From the NCBI GenBank assembly GCA_018240405.1, contig JAFEFW010000007.1:1-46698 (forward strand): a stretch of 46,698 nucleotides of DNA, given 5' to 3'. Under the pieces are notes generated by a model, which was not told where the DNA came from, made no database searches, and saw only the letters and a program-made list of their open reading frames with translations. The stretch's first letter is position 1. Each line of letters opens with the position of its first letter. The DNA is from Pseudomonadota bacterium. GTDB taxonomy: Bacteria; Pseudomonadota; Alphaproteobacteria; Acetobacterales; Acetobacteraceae. A program made the position numbers and the translations under genes. Below, piece by piece: positions 1 through 8,509 of this stretch.

Positions 1-29
1 AATTCATAAGCCATCGTAGACGTCGTCTT

Positions 30-46
30 AGAGGCTGTCTCTGAAC
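30..46 (+). repeat. Left terminal inverted repeat of the IS5 element
   Basis: Sequence AGAGGCTGTCTCTGAAC. It pairs with 939-955 at 15 of 17 positions. It lies about 80 bases before the likely transposase start. Confidence 0.75.
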
Positions 47-125
47 GTGAGCGGAACGGGGCTGGATGGTTACGTCCGGATGTGATTCCAATGGGTTGTC
101 GAGACCGAATTGGATGAACACCCTG

Positions 126-938
126 ATGTGGACCGTAACCACCCGTGCGCAGCATAAGCGTGATTGCCTACGCTTTGCCAGTGACCTGACCGACGCCGAA
201 TGGGCTGTGATCGAGCCACTGCTGCCGCGACCGCCAAAGGTTGGCCGGCCGCCGGCCTGGCCGATGCGCGAGATCGTCAACGCGATCTTCTACGTGCTCC
301 GCGGCGGCATTCCGTGGCGGATGCTGCCTCCTTGCTTTCCACCCCGGCAGACCGTCTACGGCTGGTTTGCCACTTGGCGCGATGGCGGCGTCTGGCAAAC
401 CATCGCCCACCATCTGGTCATACAGGACCGCGAGCGGGTTGGGCGTGAGGCCAGTCCATCCGCGGCCGTCTTCGATAGCCAGAGCGTCAAGACCACCGAA
501 GCCGGCGGCCCACGCGGCTATGATGCCGGCAAGAAGGTGCTCGGGCGCAAACGTCATGCCCTGGTGGATACCGACGGCCGCCTGCTCTGCGTGCAGGTTC
601 ATCCGGCCTCGGTCCAGGATCGCGATGGCGCCGTGCCGTTGCTGCGCGCGTCACGCAACCGCTTTCCGTTTATCCGGCGGGCCTTCGCCGACAGTGCCTA
701 TGCTGGCGAACGCGTCGCCGACGCCACCACCATCGCCGTCGAGATCGTCCGCAAGCCGCCTGATCAGGTGGGCTTCGCCGTTCATCCCAAGCGCTGGGTC
801 GTCGAACGCTGCTTCGCCTGGCTGGGGCGAAACCGCAGACTGGCAAAGGACTTCGAGGCCACGATTGGATCAGCGGTCGCTTTCATTTACGCCGCCTCCG
901 CCATGCTATTGGTCAGGCGGTTGGCTCGTTGCAAATGA
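126..938 (+). CDS. IS5-family DDE transposase
   Basis: This enzyme cuts and joins the ends of the surrounding insertion element. The N-terminal part carries the LTDAEWAVIEPLLP segment and the GGIPWRMLP motif typical of IS5/IS1031 transposases (PF13340-type). The DDE triad is visible: Asp in FDSQSVKT, Asp in ADSAYAG, and Glu in VVERCFAWLGRNRRL, the YREK-like C-terminal signature of IS5. The ATG at 126 (MWTVTTRAQH) was chosen because relatives begin with this segment, giving 270 residues; an upstream in-frame ATG at 66 would add 20 residues with no family likeness. The gene is full length with no frameshift, so the element may still be active. Confidence 0.9.
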   Translation: MWTVTTRAQHKRDCLRFASDLTDAEWAVIEPLLPRPPKVGRPPAWPMREIVNAIFYVLRGGIPWRMLPPCFPPRQTVYGWFATWRDGGVWQTIAHHLVIQDRERVGREASPSAAVFDSQSVKTTEAGGPRGYDAGKKVLGRKRHALVDTDGRLLCVQVHPASVQDRDGAVPLLRASRNRFPFIRRAFADSAYAGERVADATTIAVEIVRKPPDQVGFAVHPKRWVVERCFAWLGRNRRLAKDFEATIGSAVAFIYAASAMLLVRRLARCK

Positions 939-955
939 GTTCAGAGTCAGACTCT
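939..955 (+). repeat. Right terminal inverted repeat of the IS5 element
   Basis: Sequence GTTCAGAGTCAGACTCT, whose reverse complement matches the left repeat. It begins directly after the transposase stop codon. Its outer edge coincides with the ftsH stop codon (TGA read on the minus strand at 957-955). Confidence 0.75.
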
Positions 956-2781
956 CAGGCCGCCGGTAGCAGCGAACCCTCTGGTCTCGGCCGCGGAATC
1001 TCATCGCCGGCCAGCGTCTCGTGCGCCAGCAGCGCTTCGGCGCCCTCGTCCAACTGCGTCCGGTTGGCGCGCAGGACCGCTAGAGCACGCTCCAGTGCGT
1101 GCTTCAACAGCGCGCGCACGGCGTCATCCACCTCACGCGCCGTGCTTTCGCTGAAACGGCGAGGACGCCAGAACGCACCGGGATCGTTCAGGAACTGGCC
1201 CTGGTCGGTATCAAGCGCGACCGGCCCCAACGCGGCGTCCATGCCGAACCGCATCACCATGCCGCGTGCGATATCCGTTGCCTTGGCGATATCGTCGGCT
1301 GCACCTGTGGACACATCCGCGTCCAGTATCATTTCGGCCGCACGCCCCCCCAAGAGCACGGCCATTCGTGCCTCAAGCTCCGCGGCGCCCATCAGGTAGC
1401 GGTCCTCCGCCGGGCGCTGCATCGTGTACCCGAGTGCGCCGATGCCGCGCGGAATAATGGATATCTTCTGGACGGGATCGGTTCCTGGTAGCGCCAGCGC
1501 CACCAGCGCATGGCCCATCTCGTGATACGCCACCAGCCGCCGCTCCTTCGGGATCAGCACGCGGCTACGCTTCTCCAGTCCCGCGACGATCCGGTCGATG
1601 GACTCGGTGAAATCCTCCATGGCTATGGCGTCCGCGTTACGCCGCGTGGCCCGCACGGCCGCCTCATTCGCCAGGTTCGCAAGATCGGCGCCGGTGAAAC
1701 CGGGAGTCAGAGCAGCGATCTCTTCCAGGTTCACATCCGGCGCCAGTTTCAGCTTCTTCAGGTGCACCGCCAGAATCTGCATCCGGCCCTTCTTCTCCGG
1801 CCGGTCGACCAGGACCTGCCGGTCGAAGCGGCCGGCCCGCAGCAGCGCCGGATCGAGAATCTCCGGCCGGTTAGTGGCCGCCAGGATCACCACCGCCACC
1901 GACTTGTCGAAGCCGTCCATCTCGGCCAGCAGCTGATTGAGGGTCTGCTCCTTCTCATCCTGTCCACCCATGGGCGAGGCGCCGCGCGCACGCCCCAGCG
2001 CATCCAATTCGTCGATGAAGATAATAGCCGGCGCCATCTTGCGGGCCTGCTCGAACAGGTCACGCACGCGGGCGGCGCCGACGCCGACAAACATCTCCAC
2101 GAACTCTGCACCGTTGGTGGAGAAGAATGGCACGCCCGCCTCCCCCGCCACCGCGCGCGCCAGCAGCGTCTTCCCCGTGCCCGGCGGGCCAACCAGCAGC
2201 ACACCACGCGGGATATGCGCGCCGAGCCGGCTATAAGCCTCGGGCCGCTGCAGGAAGTCGACAATCTCGTGCAGCTCCATCTTGGCTTCGTCGACGCCGG
2301 CGACGTCGTCGAAGGTGACGGTGACATCGGTTTCAGCGACGAGCTTGGCGCGCGAGCGTCCTACGGAGAACAATCCGCCGCCCATCAGACCGCCGCCGCC
2401 GCCCATATTACGCGAGGCAAGCATCCAGATGCCGACGAACAGCAATGGTGGCAGAATCCAGCCGAGCGCCGCGCCAAAGGCGGTGGTGGCAGGCTCGCCA
2501 TTGTATTCAACACCCTGCTTGGACAGTTCTGCCGCGAGATCGGCGGGTACCGTTCGTGTCGTAAACCCGGTCGCGCCGTCAGGCTGCTTTTCCTTGTATT
2601 CGCCGCGGATCACATCCCCGGCGACGGTGACGCGCGCGATCTTTCCCTCCGCCAGCACCTTCTGGAACTGGCTGTAGGGAATGGACTGGAAGGGCGTCGG
2701 GGTGAACTGGCTCACGAGGCTCAGCGCCAACAGGAACGCCATGATTCCCCACCACCACAGCCCAGGCAGGTATTTCTTCAA
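955..2781 (-). CDS. ftsH: ATP-dependent zinc metalloprotease FtsH
   Basis: This is a membrane-anchored AAA+ protease that degrades misfolded membrane proteins and short-lived regulators. Two membrane segments are visible (about residues 9-26 and 103-122). Then come Walker A GPPGTGKT (198-205), Walker [10 protein letters not shown] (about 253-261), the second-region-of-homology arginines (RAGRFDRQV) and the zinc site HEMGH (420-424). The common form is HEAGH; the Met variant suggests a second FtsH paralogue rather than the main housekeeping copy. It starts with TTG, the first possible start in the open frame, after AGG five bases upstream. The protein has 608 residues and ends 16-20 residues after the conserved ETLAGDEI segment, shorter than many FtsH tails. 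The stop codon lies at the edge of the neighbouring IS element, so the native tail may have been replaced. Confidence 0.95.
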   Translation of the reverse strand: MKKYLPGLWWWGIMAFLLALSLVSQFTPTPFQSIPYSQFQKVLAEGKIARVTVAGDVIRGEYKEKQPDGATGFTTRTVPADLAAELSKQGVEYNGEPATTAFGAALGWILPPLLFVGIWMLASRNMGGGGGLMGGGLFSVGRSRAKLVAETDVTVTFDDVAGVDEAKMELHEIVDFLQRPEAYSRLGAHIPRGVLLVGPPGTGKTLLARAVAGEAGVPFFSTNGAEFVEMFVGVGAARVRDLFEQARKMAPAIIFIDELDALGRARGASPMGGQDEKEQTLNQLLAEMDGFDKSVAVVILAATNRPEILDPALLRAGRFDRQVLVDRPEKKGRMQILAVHLKKLKLAPDVNLEEIAALTPGFTGADLANLANEAAVRATRRNADAIAMEDFTESIDRIVAGLEKRSRVLIPKERRLVAYHEMGHALVALALPGTDPVQKISIIPRGIGALGYTMQRPAEDRYLMGAAELEARMAVLLGGRAAEMILDADVSTGAADDIAKATDIARGMVMRFGMDAALGPVALDTDQGQFLNDPGAFWRPRRFSESTAREVDDAVRALLKHALERALAVLRANRTQLDEGAEALLAHETLAGDEIPRPRPEGSLLPAA

Positions 2782-2977
2782 GGCAGCCTGACCGCCATCA
2801 TGGTCCCGTGTACTTTACCAACCGCCGACCCAGAGCGGGACAGATACTTGAGGCAGCGCGGGGTTGTTTGCAACCACACTGTCTGCCAACGGAACGGCCT
2901 CCGTCCGCATCAGACCCATGCAGGACCAGCCGGGCACACGGCCTGATCGATGCAGTGCTATCGCGTTGCCGCCTGCA

Positions 2978-4525
2978 TCACGCCACACGCGCGGTAAAGC
3001 GCAGACCCCGCTCCTGGACAAAGCTGGCGAATGCCGGCACTGCCTCCGCGCCAGTAGCCGCGACTGCGACATAGCCATCCGGGCGGACGAGGCAGGCTGC
3101 GCCGCTGACAAGACCGGCGGCGGCGGCCGCAGAATCCCAGCCAAAACCTTGCAAAGGCAACCCGGCTTCGAGGCAGAACGCTTGCAATCCCTCTGGCACT
3201 GGGCCGTAGACATGCACCTGCCAGTCCAGCGATTGCAGGGAAGCAAAATTGTCGGCGCCGCCATGACCGGTCCAGGGCAGCCGGTCGCCGCCGCGCACCT
3301 GGCCTGCATGGCCGCGACTCAGCACGCTGTCAGGATAGCGAATCTGCACCTGCGACACGGTCCGGAACATGGCCCTGCGCACGACATCGAAGCGGGTTGC
3401 GGTGCCAACCACGGCCGGCGCCACAATGCGCCTGATCAGTTCGCCGCCCAGGCCCTTGGCGACGATTAACCTGAACGCGCGGTCGGTTGTTGCAACCAGC
3501 TGACGCGCGAAGGCGATCCGCTCGCTGTCATAGGTATCCAGCAGTGAGTCCGGCGCCCGCCCGTGCCAGACCTGCGCCAGCTTCCAACCCAGGTTCACCG
3601 CGTCGCCAATACCGGTGTTCATCCCCTGCCCGCCTGCCGGGCTGTGCACGTGCCCCGCATCGCCGGCCAGGAAGGCCCGGCCCACGCGGAAGCGCTCCGC
3701 GACCCGGTGATGCACACGGTAGGTCGAGAACCAGTTCACTGCCGCGACACGGCGACCGATCAGTGGCTCCACATGGCCGCGTATGTCTTCAAATGTCAGC
3801 TCCTCGCGTTCCGACAGGACAGGTGGAACAAGACCGATCAGACGATTCATGCCGGTCGAACGCACCGGCAGCACGAGTTCCAGGATTTCGGCGCCGAGGT
3901 TGACCCGCAGGTCGGTCTCGAACGGGCCATCGAGGCGCACGTCGGCGACGTGGAAACGCTGGTCGTAGGTGCCGCCGGCAAACGTGAGCCCAAGCGAGTG
4001 CCTGACCTGGCTGTGGGCGCCGTCACAGCCGCAAATGTAGGAAGCCGCGATCGCGTCAATCCTGCCATCGGCGTGGCGCACCTGCGCTCGGACACCGTCC
4101 TGGTCCTGCTCGAAGCCCGCCAAGGCAGCCTGCCATTCGACCTGGACGCCGTACTGCAGCAATTGCTGGATAAGGAATTGCTCATGGTCGTCCTGTGCAT
4201 AGCTGAGCACGAACGGATACGGGCTGATCGGGCCGCCAATGTCCTGGAACCCAACAGCCGTGACCTCACGGCCGAGGCCGTGATCGCCCACCTCTCGAAC
4301 ATGGATGGCCCGGATCGGAATGCCCTGGGCGACGACAGCCTCGGCGAAGCCGAACTGGCGATAGAACTCCAGCGTGCGAGCGTGCACGGCCATGGCTCTG
4401 GAGCTTTCGCCGGGACCTGACGCTGCGCTGATGAGCCGGAACGGCACGTTGCGCCGCGCCAGGGCGAGAGCCAGCACGAGGCCGGTCGGTCCGGCGCCGG
4501 CAATCAGGACGGGCTTGTCGGCCAT
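2978..4525 (-). CDS. FAD-dependent aromatic hydroxylase-type monooxygenase
   Basis: This is a class A flavoprotein monooxygenase (PF01494), expected to use NAD(P)H and O2 to hydroxylate an aromatic or related substrate in the cytoplasm. Visible motifs are the N-terminal dinucleotide fold GAGPTGL, the DG motif in CGCDGAHSQVRHSLGL, and the GD motif in FLAGDAGHVHSPAGGQGMN. The last 100 or so residues form a thioredoxin-like domain of the phenol hydroxylase/MhpA type. The ATG at 4525 (MADKPVL) was chosen because GGAGG stands six bases before it; a GTG four codons upstream lacks this. The length of 515 residues fits the family. It is followed on the same strand by nothing closely spaced. Its substrate cannot be inferred; MhpA-like and PheA/TfdB-like roles are both possible. 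Confidence 0.85.
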   Translation of the reverse strand: MADKPVLIAGAGPTGLVLALALARRNVPFRLISAASGPGESSRAMAVHARTLEFYRQFGFAEAVVAQGIPIRAIHVREVGDHGLGREVTAVGFQDIGGPISPYPFVLSYAQDDHEQFLIQQLLQYGVQVEWQAALAGFEQDQDGVRAQVRHADGRIDAIAASYICGCDGAHSQVRHSLGLTFAGGTYDQRFHVADVRLDGPFETDLRVNLGAEILELVLPVRSTGMNRLIGLVPPVLSEREELTFEDIRGHVEPLIGRRVAAVNWFSTYRVHHRVAERFRVGRAFLAGDAGHVHSPAGGQGMNTGIGDAVNLGWKLAQVWHGRAPDSLLDTYDSERIAFARQLVATTDRAFRLIVAKGLGGELIRRIVAPAVVGTATRFDVVRRAMFRTVSQVQIRYPDSVLSRGHAGQVRGGDRLPWTGHGGADNFASLQSLDWQVHVYGPVPEGLQAFCLEAGLPLQGFGWDSAAAAAGLVSGAACLVRPDGYVAVAATGAEAVPAFASFVQERGLRFTARVA

Positions 4526-4630
4526 TGCTGCCTCCACCGGCCAAAGGCGCCGGAATCCGGGGGTGGGGTCGCGCCTCTCCTGTTAACTTATCGTGCCCGA
4601 CCAGGGCCGGCTGGACAGTCTACCAAATCT

Positions 4631-4650
4631 GGCAACGGCCGTCCGTTGCC
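4631..4650 (-). terminator. Hairpin downstream of the acyl-CoA dehydrogenase gene
   Basis: Arms GGCAACGG and CCGTTGCC form an 8-bp perfect stem with a 4-base loop, 37 bases past the acyl-CoA dehydrogenase stop codon. No strong T-run follows on the minus strand (AGATTTGG), so termination is inferred from position. Confidence 0.45.
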
Positions 4651-4686
4651 GCCCCTACCAGGCATGGCAATGGTTAAGCCTGCCCT

Positions 4687-5853
4687 TCAGTACGATTTCG
4701 GCAGATCCAGCACCCGTTCGGCAATGTAACAAAGCACCAGCTCCCGACTGACGGGCGCGAGCCTCGGCAGTACGCTTTCGCGGAACAGGCGCTCGACGTG
4801 GTACTCCTGGGCATAGCCCATCCCGCCGTGCGTCATCACCGCCTGCTCTGCCGCTCGGAATCCCGCCTCAGCACCAAGATATTTTGCCGCGTTTGCTTCC
4901 GCCCCACACTCCTTGCCGTTGTCGTACAGCCAGGCGGCCTTCTGCATCACCAAGTCAGCAGCCTCCAGTTCCGCCCAGTTCTTCGCCAATGGATGCTGGA
5001 TGCCCTGGTTCATCCCAATCGGCCGGCCGAACACAACGCGTTCACGCGCGTAACGGGTCGCGCGGGCCAGCGCGGCGCGGCCGATCCCGATCGCCTCGGC
5101 CGCGATCAGCACGCGCTCCGGGTTCAGGCCGTGGATCAGCGCCTGGAAGCCCTTGCCCTCGTCGCCAATGCGGTTCTCCACCGGAATGCGCATGTTCTCA
5201 TAGAACACCATGTTCGAATCGACGGCGTGACGGCCCATCTTGTGAATCAGCCGCACTTCGGCCGCGGAACGATCGAGATCGGTATAGAACAGCGTCATGC
5301 CGTCCGACTTGCGCTTCACCTTATCGAGTGGCGTGGTACGGGTCAGCAGCAGCACCTTGTTGGCGACTTGTGCCGTGGAGGTCCAGATCTTGGTGCCGTT
5401 GACAACGTAATGATCGCCGCGCAGTTCGGCCCGTGTCGTGATCTCCGTCGTGTTCAGGCCGGCGTTTGGTTCGGTGACGCCGAAGCAGGTCTTGTCCTTA
5501 CCTTGGATGATCGGCGGCAGCATGCGGCGCTTCTGCTCGTCGGTGCCGTAGACGACCACCGGGTTCAGGCCGAAAATGTTCATGTGGATCGCGCTGGCGC
5601 CGCTCATGGCCGCACCGGATTCGGCGATCGCCTGTGCCATGATCGCGGCTTCGCTGATGCCCAGGCCGGCGCCGCCATATTCTTCCGGCATCGCAATGCC
5701 GAGCCAGTTGCCTTCGGCCATGGCGTTGTAGAATTCGATGGGAAATTTGGCTTCGTTCTCGTGCTTCAGCCAGTAGGTTTCATCGAATTTTGCGCACAGG
5801 CGCAGGATCTCATCGCGGATCTGCTGCTGAACGTCGGAGAGTGCGAAATCCAT
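4687..5853 (-). CDS. Acyl-CoA dehydrogenase
   Basis: This FAD enzyme introduces an alpha-beta double bond into an acyl-CoA and passes electrons to ETF. The standard three-domain ACAD layout is present: a helical N-terminus, a mid-barrel with CFGVTEPNAGLNTTE and the GTKIWTS segment, and a C-terminal helical domain with HGGMGYAQEYHVERLFRE. The usual C-terminal catalytic Glu (IYEGT) is replaced by LAPVSREL. The Glu in LNPERV (about residue 246) sits where isovaleryl- and long-chain-type enzymes keep their base. The ATG at 5853 was chosen because GGAAGG lies nine bases upstream; the GTG two codons earlier would be too close to it. It has 388 residues. The preference may be for branched or otherwise unusual acyl chains, but this is inference. 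Confidence 0.9.
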   Translation of the reverse strand: MDFALSDVQQQIRDEILRLCAKFDETYWLKHENEAKFPIEFYNAMAEGNWLGIAMPEEYGGAGLGISEAAIMAQAIAESGAAMSGASAIHMNIFGLNPVVVYGTDEQKRRMLPPIIQGKDKTCFGVTEPNAGLNTTEITTRAELRGDHYVVNGTKIWTSTAQVANKVLLLTRTTPLDKVKRKSDGMTLFYTDLDRSAAEVRLIHKMGRHAVDSNMVFYENMRIPVENRIGDEGKGFQALIHGLNPERVLIAAEAIGIGRAALARATRYARERVVFGRPIGMNQGIQHPLAKNWAELEAADLVMQKAAWLYDNGKECGAEANAAKYLGAEAGFRAAEQAVMTHGGMGYAQEYHVERLFRESVLPRLAPVSRELVLCYIAERVLDLPKSY

Positions 5854-6022
5854 TGGCACGGCCCTTCCCAGGCTGTTTGTGGTTGGCGGTTATGTGGATC
5901 GGCGAGAACGAGACGGTCCGTGGGCCGCTCCCGTCATGGTCCGCATTTCGGGGGGCCATGATGGTACATGTGGACGCTGCGCACGCGTCGTTCCACCGCC
6001 TGTTCTGTTGCCTTTCACGTTC

Positions 6023-7597
6023 CTACGCCTGGCAAACCGCCGCCGACCATGGCGAGGCAGCGTCGCTGACGCCCTGCCGTGTGCCATCGGCACCCTGCAC
6101 GATGACGTTCGGGCAGGCAAAGTTGATCGGCATGACGCTGTGCTCCACCACATCCGTCTGGCCATCCGCCGCCAGCGCCTCCAGCACCGGCACCGGCAGG
6201 CGGCGGTCGGCGGAGACATGATCCGGTCCCGAAACGTCGATGCGCGGGTAATGCGCCGCCTTGTCCAGGCTCATGCCGAAATCAGCGACAAAGGTCATCA
6301 TCTGCGTCACTGCGGCCAGGATACGGCGCCCGCCCGACCCACCGGCGGCCAGGCATGGGCGATCACCCTCCTTCAGGATGATCGGCGACATGTTGGTCAG
6401 CGGCCGCTTGCCGCCGGCGATCGAGTTCGGCTGGTTCGGTCGCGGATCGAACCACATGACGCCGTTGTTCATCAGGATGCCGGTGCCCGGCAGCACCACG
6501 CGGCTGCCCATCGAGGACAGCAGCGTCGTGGTCATCGCCACCATCGTTCCCTCCTGGTCGCACACCGTTAGGTGCGTGGTGCAGGTCTCCGCCGCCAGCG
6601 GATCAGCATCCCCCAGACCGGTCAGGCGCTCTGCATACGCCGTCTTCATCGCCCGCGCGAAGGCGACGTACCACGCCGCATCCGGTTCGGCGCCGTACGA
6701 GACGTCGCGCATCTGCTCCAGCACGCGCGCCATGGTCGGCGCCGCTGTCAGTCCGCCGGCAGTCTGCAGCGTGCGACCGCGCCAGGCGATCTCCGTCGCC
6801 GGCAGGATACGCGCCTTGCAGTTGCGCAAGTCCTCGGCCGAGATCACCCCGCCCATCGCTTTCACGTCGGCTACCAACGCGGCGGCGATATCGCCCTCAT
6901 ACTGGTCGCGAAGTCCCGCTCGCCCAAGTTGCTCCAGAGTGTCCGACAGCCGGCCAAGGCGGAAGAAGCCGGGCGTCCCCTGGTACGGCGGCACCGGCGG
7001 CAATCCGTTTGGCAGATAGATGCGGGCGCTCTCCTCATACTTCCGCAGCACGGACGCCGACGACGACACTTTCAGCGTGGTGAACCAGTCCTGTGGCAAG
7101 CCACGCTTCGCCAGCGCGATGGCCGGCGCGATCACCTCGGCCAGCGGCAGCTTCCCCCACGTTGCGTGCATATGTGCGTAGCCGGCGGTGGAGGACGGAA
7201 TGGCAAAGGACAGCGGACCATGAATGTTGGTGTCGCCCTCGACTTCCGGCCAAGAGAACAGGTCCTGCGTCATCCGCCCGGTCAGCTTGAAGAGGCCGGG
7301 GTTCAGCGCCCGCGGCGCCACCGGGCCAAAATCGACCACCTCCGCCTTCGCTTGGCCGGCGCGGTGCACCATGCAGAATCCGACGCCACCAAGGCCGGAG
7401 TTCCAAGGCTCGATCGCCGCCAGCGCCAACGCGGTGGCCACTGCAGCGTCGATCGCATTGCCGCCAGCGTTCAGCACCGCAACGCCCGCCTCCGCGGCGC
7501 ATTGCGCCTGCGCCACAACAATCCCGCGCTTGCCGGTGGCAGACGGCTTGGTCAGGCTCCAGTTCTGGGTGACATGCGGTGTTGGCGTGTAGGTCAT
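6023..7597 (-). CDS. Gamma-glutamyltransferase family protein
   Basis: This is an Ntn-hydrolase that would self-cleave and transfer or hydrolyse gamma-glutamyl groups. The conserved N-terminal AGGNAIDAAVATALAL segment is present. The catalytic Thr is Thr340 in TTHLTVCDQEG, matching the TTHYSVVD site of the E. coli enzyme. The C-terminal part carries NGVMWFDP and AAGGSGGRRI. The ATG at 7597 (MTYTPTPH) was chosen because GAGGGA lies just upstream; the open frame extends 13 codons further without support. No signal peptide is seen, unlike the periplasmic Ggt of E. coli, so a cytoplasmic role or a different substrate is likely. It has 524 residues, close to the usual length. Genes on either side are not obviously related to glutathione. 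Confidence 0.88.
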   Translation of the reverse strand: MTYTPTPHVTQNWSLTKPSATGKRGIVVAQAQCAAEAGVAVLNAGGNAIDAAVATALALAAIEPWNSGLGGVGFCMVHRAGQAKAEVVDFGPVAPRALNPGLFKLTGRMTQDLFSWPEVEGDTNIHGPLSFAIPSSTAGYAHMHATWGKLPLAEVIAPAIALAKRGLPQDWFTTLKVSSSASVLRKYEESARIYLPNGLPPVPPYQGTPGFFRLGRLSDTLEQLGRAGLRDQYEGDIAAALVADVKAMGGVISAEDLRNCKARILPATEIAWRGRTLQTAGGLTAAPTMARVLEQMRDVSYGAEPDAAWYVAFARAMKTAYAERLTGLGDADPLAAETCTTHLTVCDQEGTMVAMTTTLLSSMGSRVVLPGTGILMNNGVMWFDPRPNQPNSIAGGKRPLTNMSPIILKEGDRPCLAAGGSGGRRILAAVTQMMTFVADFGMSLDKAAHYPRIDVSGPDHVSADRRLPVPVLEALAADGQTDVVEHSVMPINFACPNVIVQGADGTRQGVSDAASPWSAAVCQA

Positions 7598-7720
7598 GGG
7601 TTCCCTCGGACGTCGGCTTGGCGTTGGCCGGAGCATAATCCGTTCGGCGGCAACGTCGACTCGGCGCTGTGGCTAACACGTCACTGGCGCGCCGGCGGGG
7701 CGCCGCGCTAACCAGACGCG

Positions 7721-8428
7721 ATGTTTTCCGACGCCTCCTCGCCGCTGATGCCGACACTGCGCGCCGTGGCACAACTCGACGATCCGGTCTTCCTTGGCGT
7801 GGTTGTGCGCAGCCTGGGTTGGTCCGTGGTCTGCTTTGCGGCGCTGTACATCGGCACGATTGGCGCAATGCACCAGCTGCTCGATCTGCACGGCTGGATC
7901 GCCTGGGCGGCGGACATCCTGGGCTCGATTGGCGCCTTCCTGCTGGCGTTCTGGCTGTTCCTGCCGGTCGCCGCCGCCATCGGCACGCTGTATTTCGATC
8001 GCATCGCCTTCGCGGTGGAGCGTCGCTACTACCCCTGGCTGCCACCGCCGCAGGCGGCACCGATGATGGAGCAGATCTGGGACGGCATCGCCGTGGCATT
8101 GCGCGTCCTGTTCCTCAACGTCGTCGCCCTGGTGCTGGCACTGCTGATCCCCGGTGTCGGCCTGGTGCTGGGCTGGGCGATTGCAGCCTATGCCGTGGGG
8201 CGGGGCCTGTTCGTTGCGGTGGCGATGCGGCGCATGCCGCGCGGCGCAGCCGAGTCGCTCTACATCGCGCGCCGACTCAGCGTGCTGACGACCGGTGGCG
8301 TACTGGCGGCAATTGCCTATGTCCCGCTGGTCAACCTATTGATTCCGGTGCTGGGCGTCGCCGCCATGGTTCATGTGCTTGATGCGGCCATGTCCGGCCC
8401 GGGACCCCGGCGCCTGGGCTCGATTTAG
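7721..8428 (+). CDS. EI24-domain (CysZ-like) integral membrane protein
   Basis: The protein has 235 residues with about five or six hydrophobic segments: near 28-50, 62-92, 126-165 and 190-220. The pattern, including the paired Gly-rich helices (LIPGVGLVLGWAIAAYAVGRG) and the C-terminal YVPLVNLLIPVLGVAAMVH, resembles the EI24/CysZ family (PF07264). CysZ in gammaproteobacteria is a sulfate permease, but the function of alphaproteobacterial members is not established. It starts with ATG 124 bases from the divergent gamma-glutamyltransferase gene. The bactofilin gene follows about 80 bases downstream on the same strand, so the two may be co-transcribed. Confidence 0.75.
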   Translation: MFSDASSPLMPTLRAVAQLDDPVFLGVVVRSLGWSVVCFAALYIGTIGAMHQLLDLHGWIAWAADILGSIGAFLLAFWLFLPVAAAIGTLYFDRIAFAVERRYYPWLPPPQAAPMMEQIWDGIAVALRVLFLNVVALVLALLIPGVGLVLGWAIAAYAVGRGLFVAVAMRRMPRGAAESLYIARRLSVLTTGGVLAAIAYVPLVNLLIPVLGVAAMVHVLDAAMSGPGPRRLGSI

Positions 8429-8509
8429 TCATGCTCCGGCCCACCACCCCGTTGTTTGCGTTCTGCCGGCTATGGTAGGCACTGCGCCGTTCCAACCGGG
8501 GCACACGCA

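Larger units (their letters stand above)
30..955 (+). mobile_element. IS5-family insertion sequence (IS1031-like)
   Basis: A single transposase gene is framed by imperfect terminal inverted repeats. The left repeat (30-46) and the reverse complement of the right repeat (939-955) match at 15 of 17 positions, both ending in CTCTGAAC or TCTGAAC on the inner side. The match can be extended with gaps to about 27 and 958, so the exact termini and the short target duplication are not certain. The element is about 0.93 kb, the usual size for this group, and appears intact. It lies at the very end of ftsH, which converges on it. Confidence 0.85.

Noticed and set aside
1510-2946. Long plus-strand open frame opposite ftsH
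   Set aside because: It is antisense to a clear ftsH, has His/Gln/Arg-rich composition and no family likeness; long shadow frames are common in GC-rich DNA.
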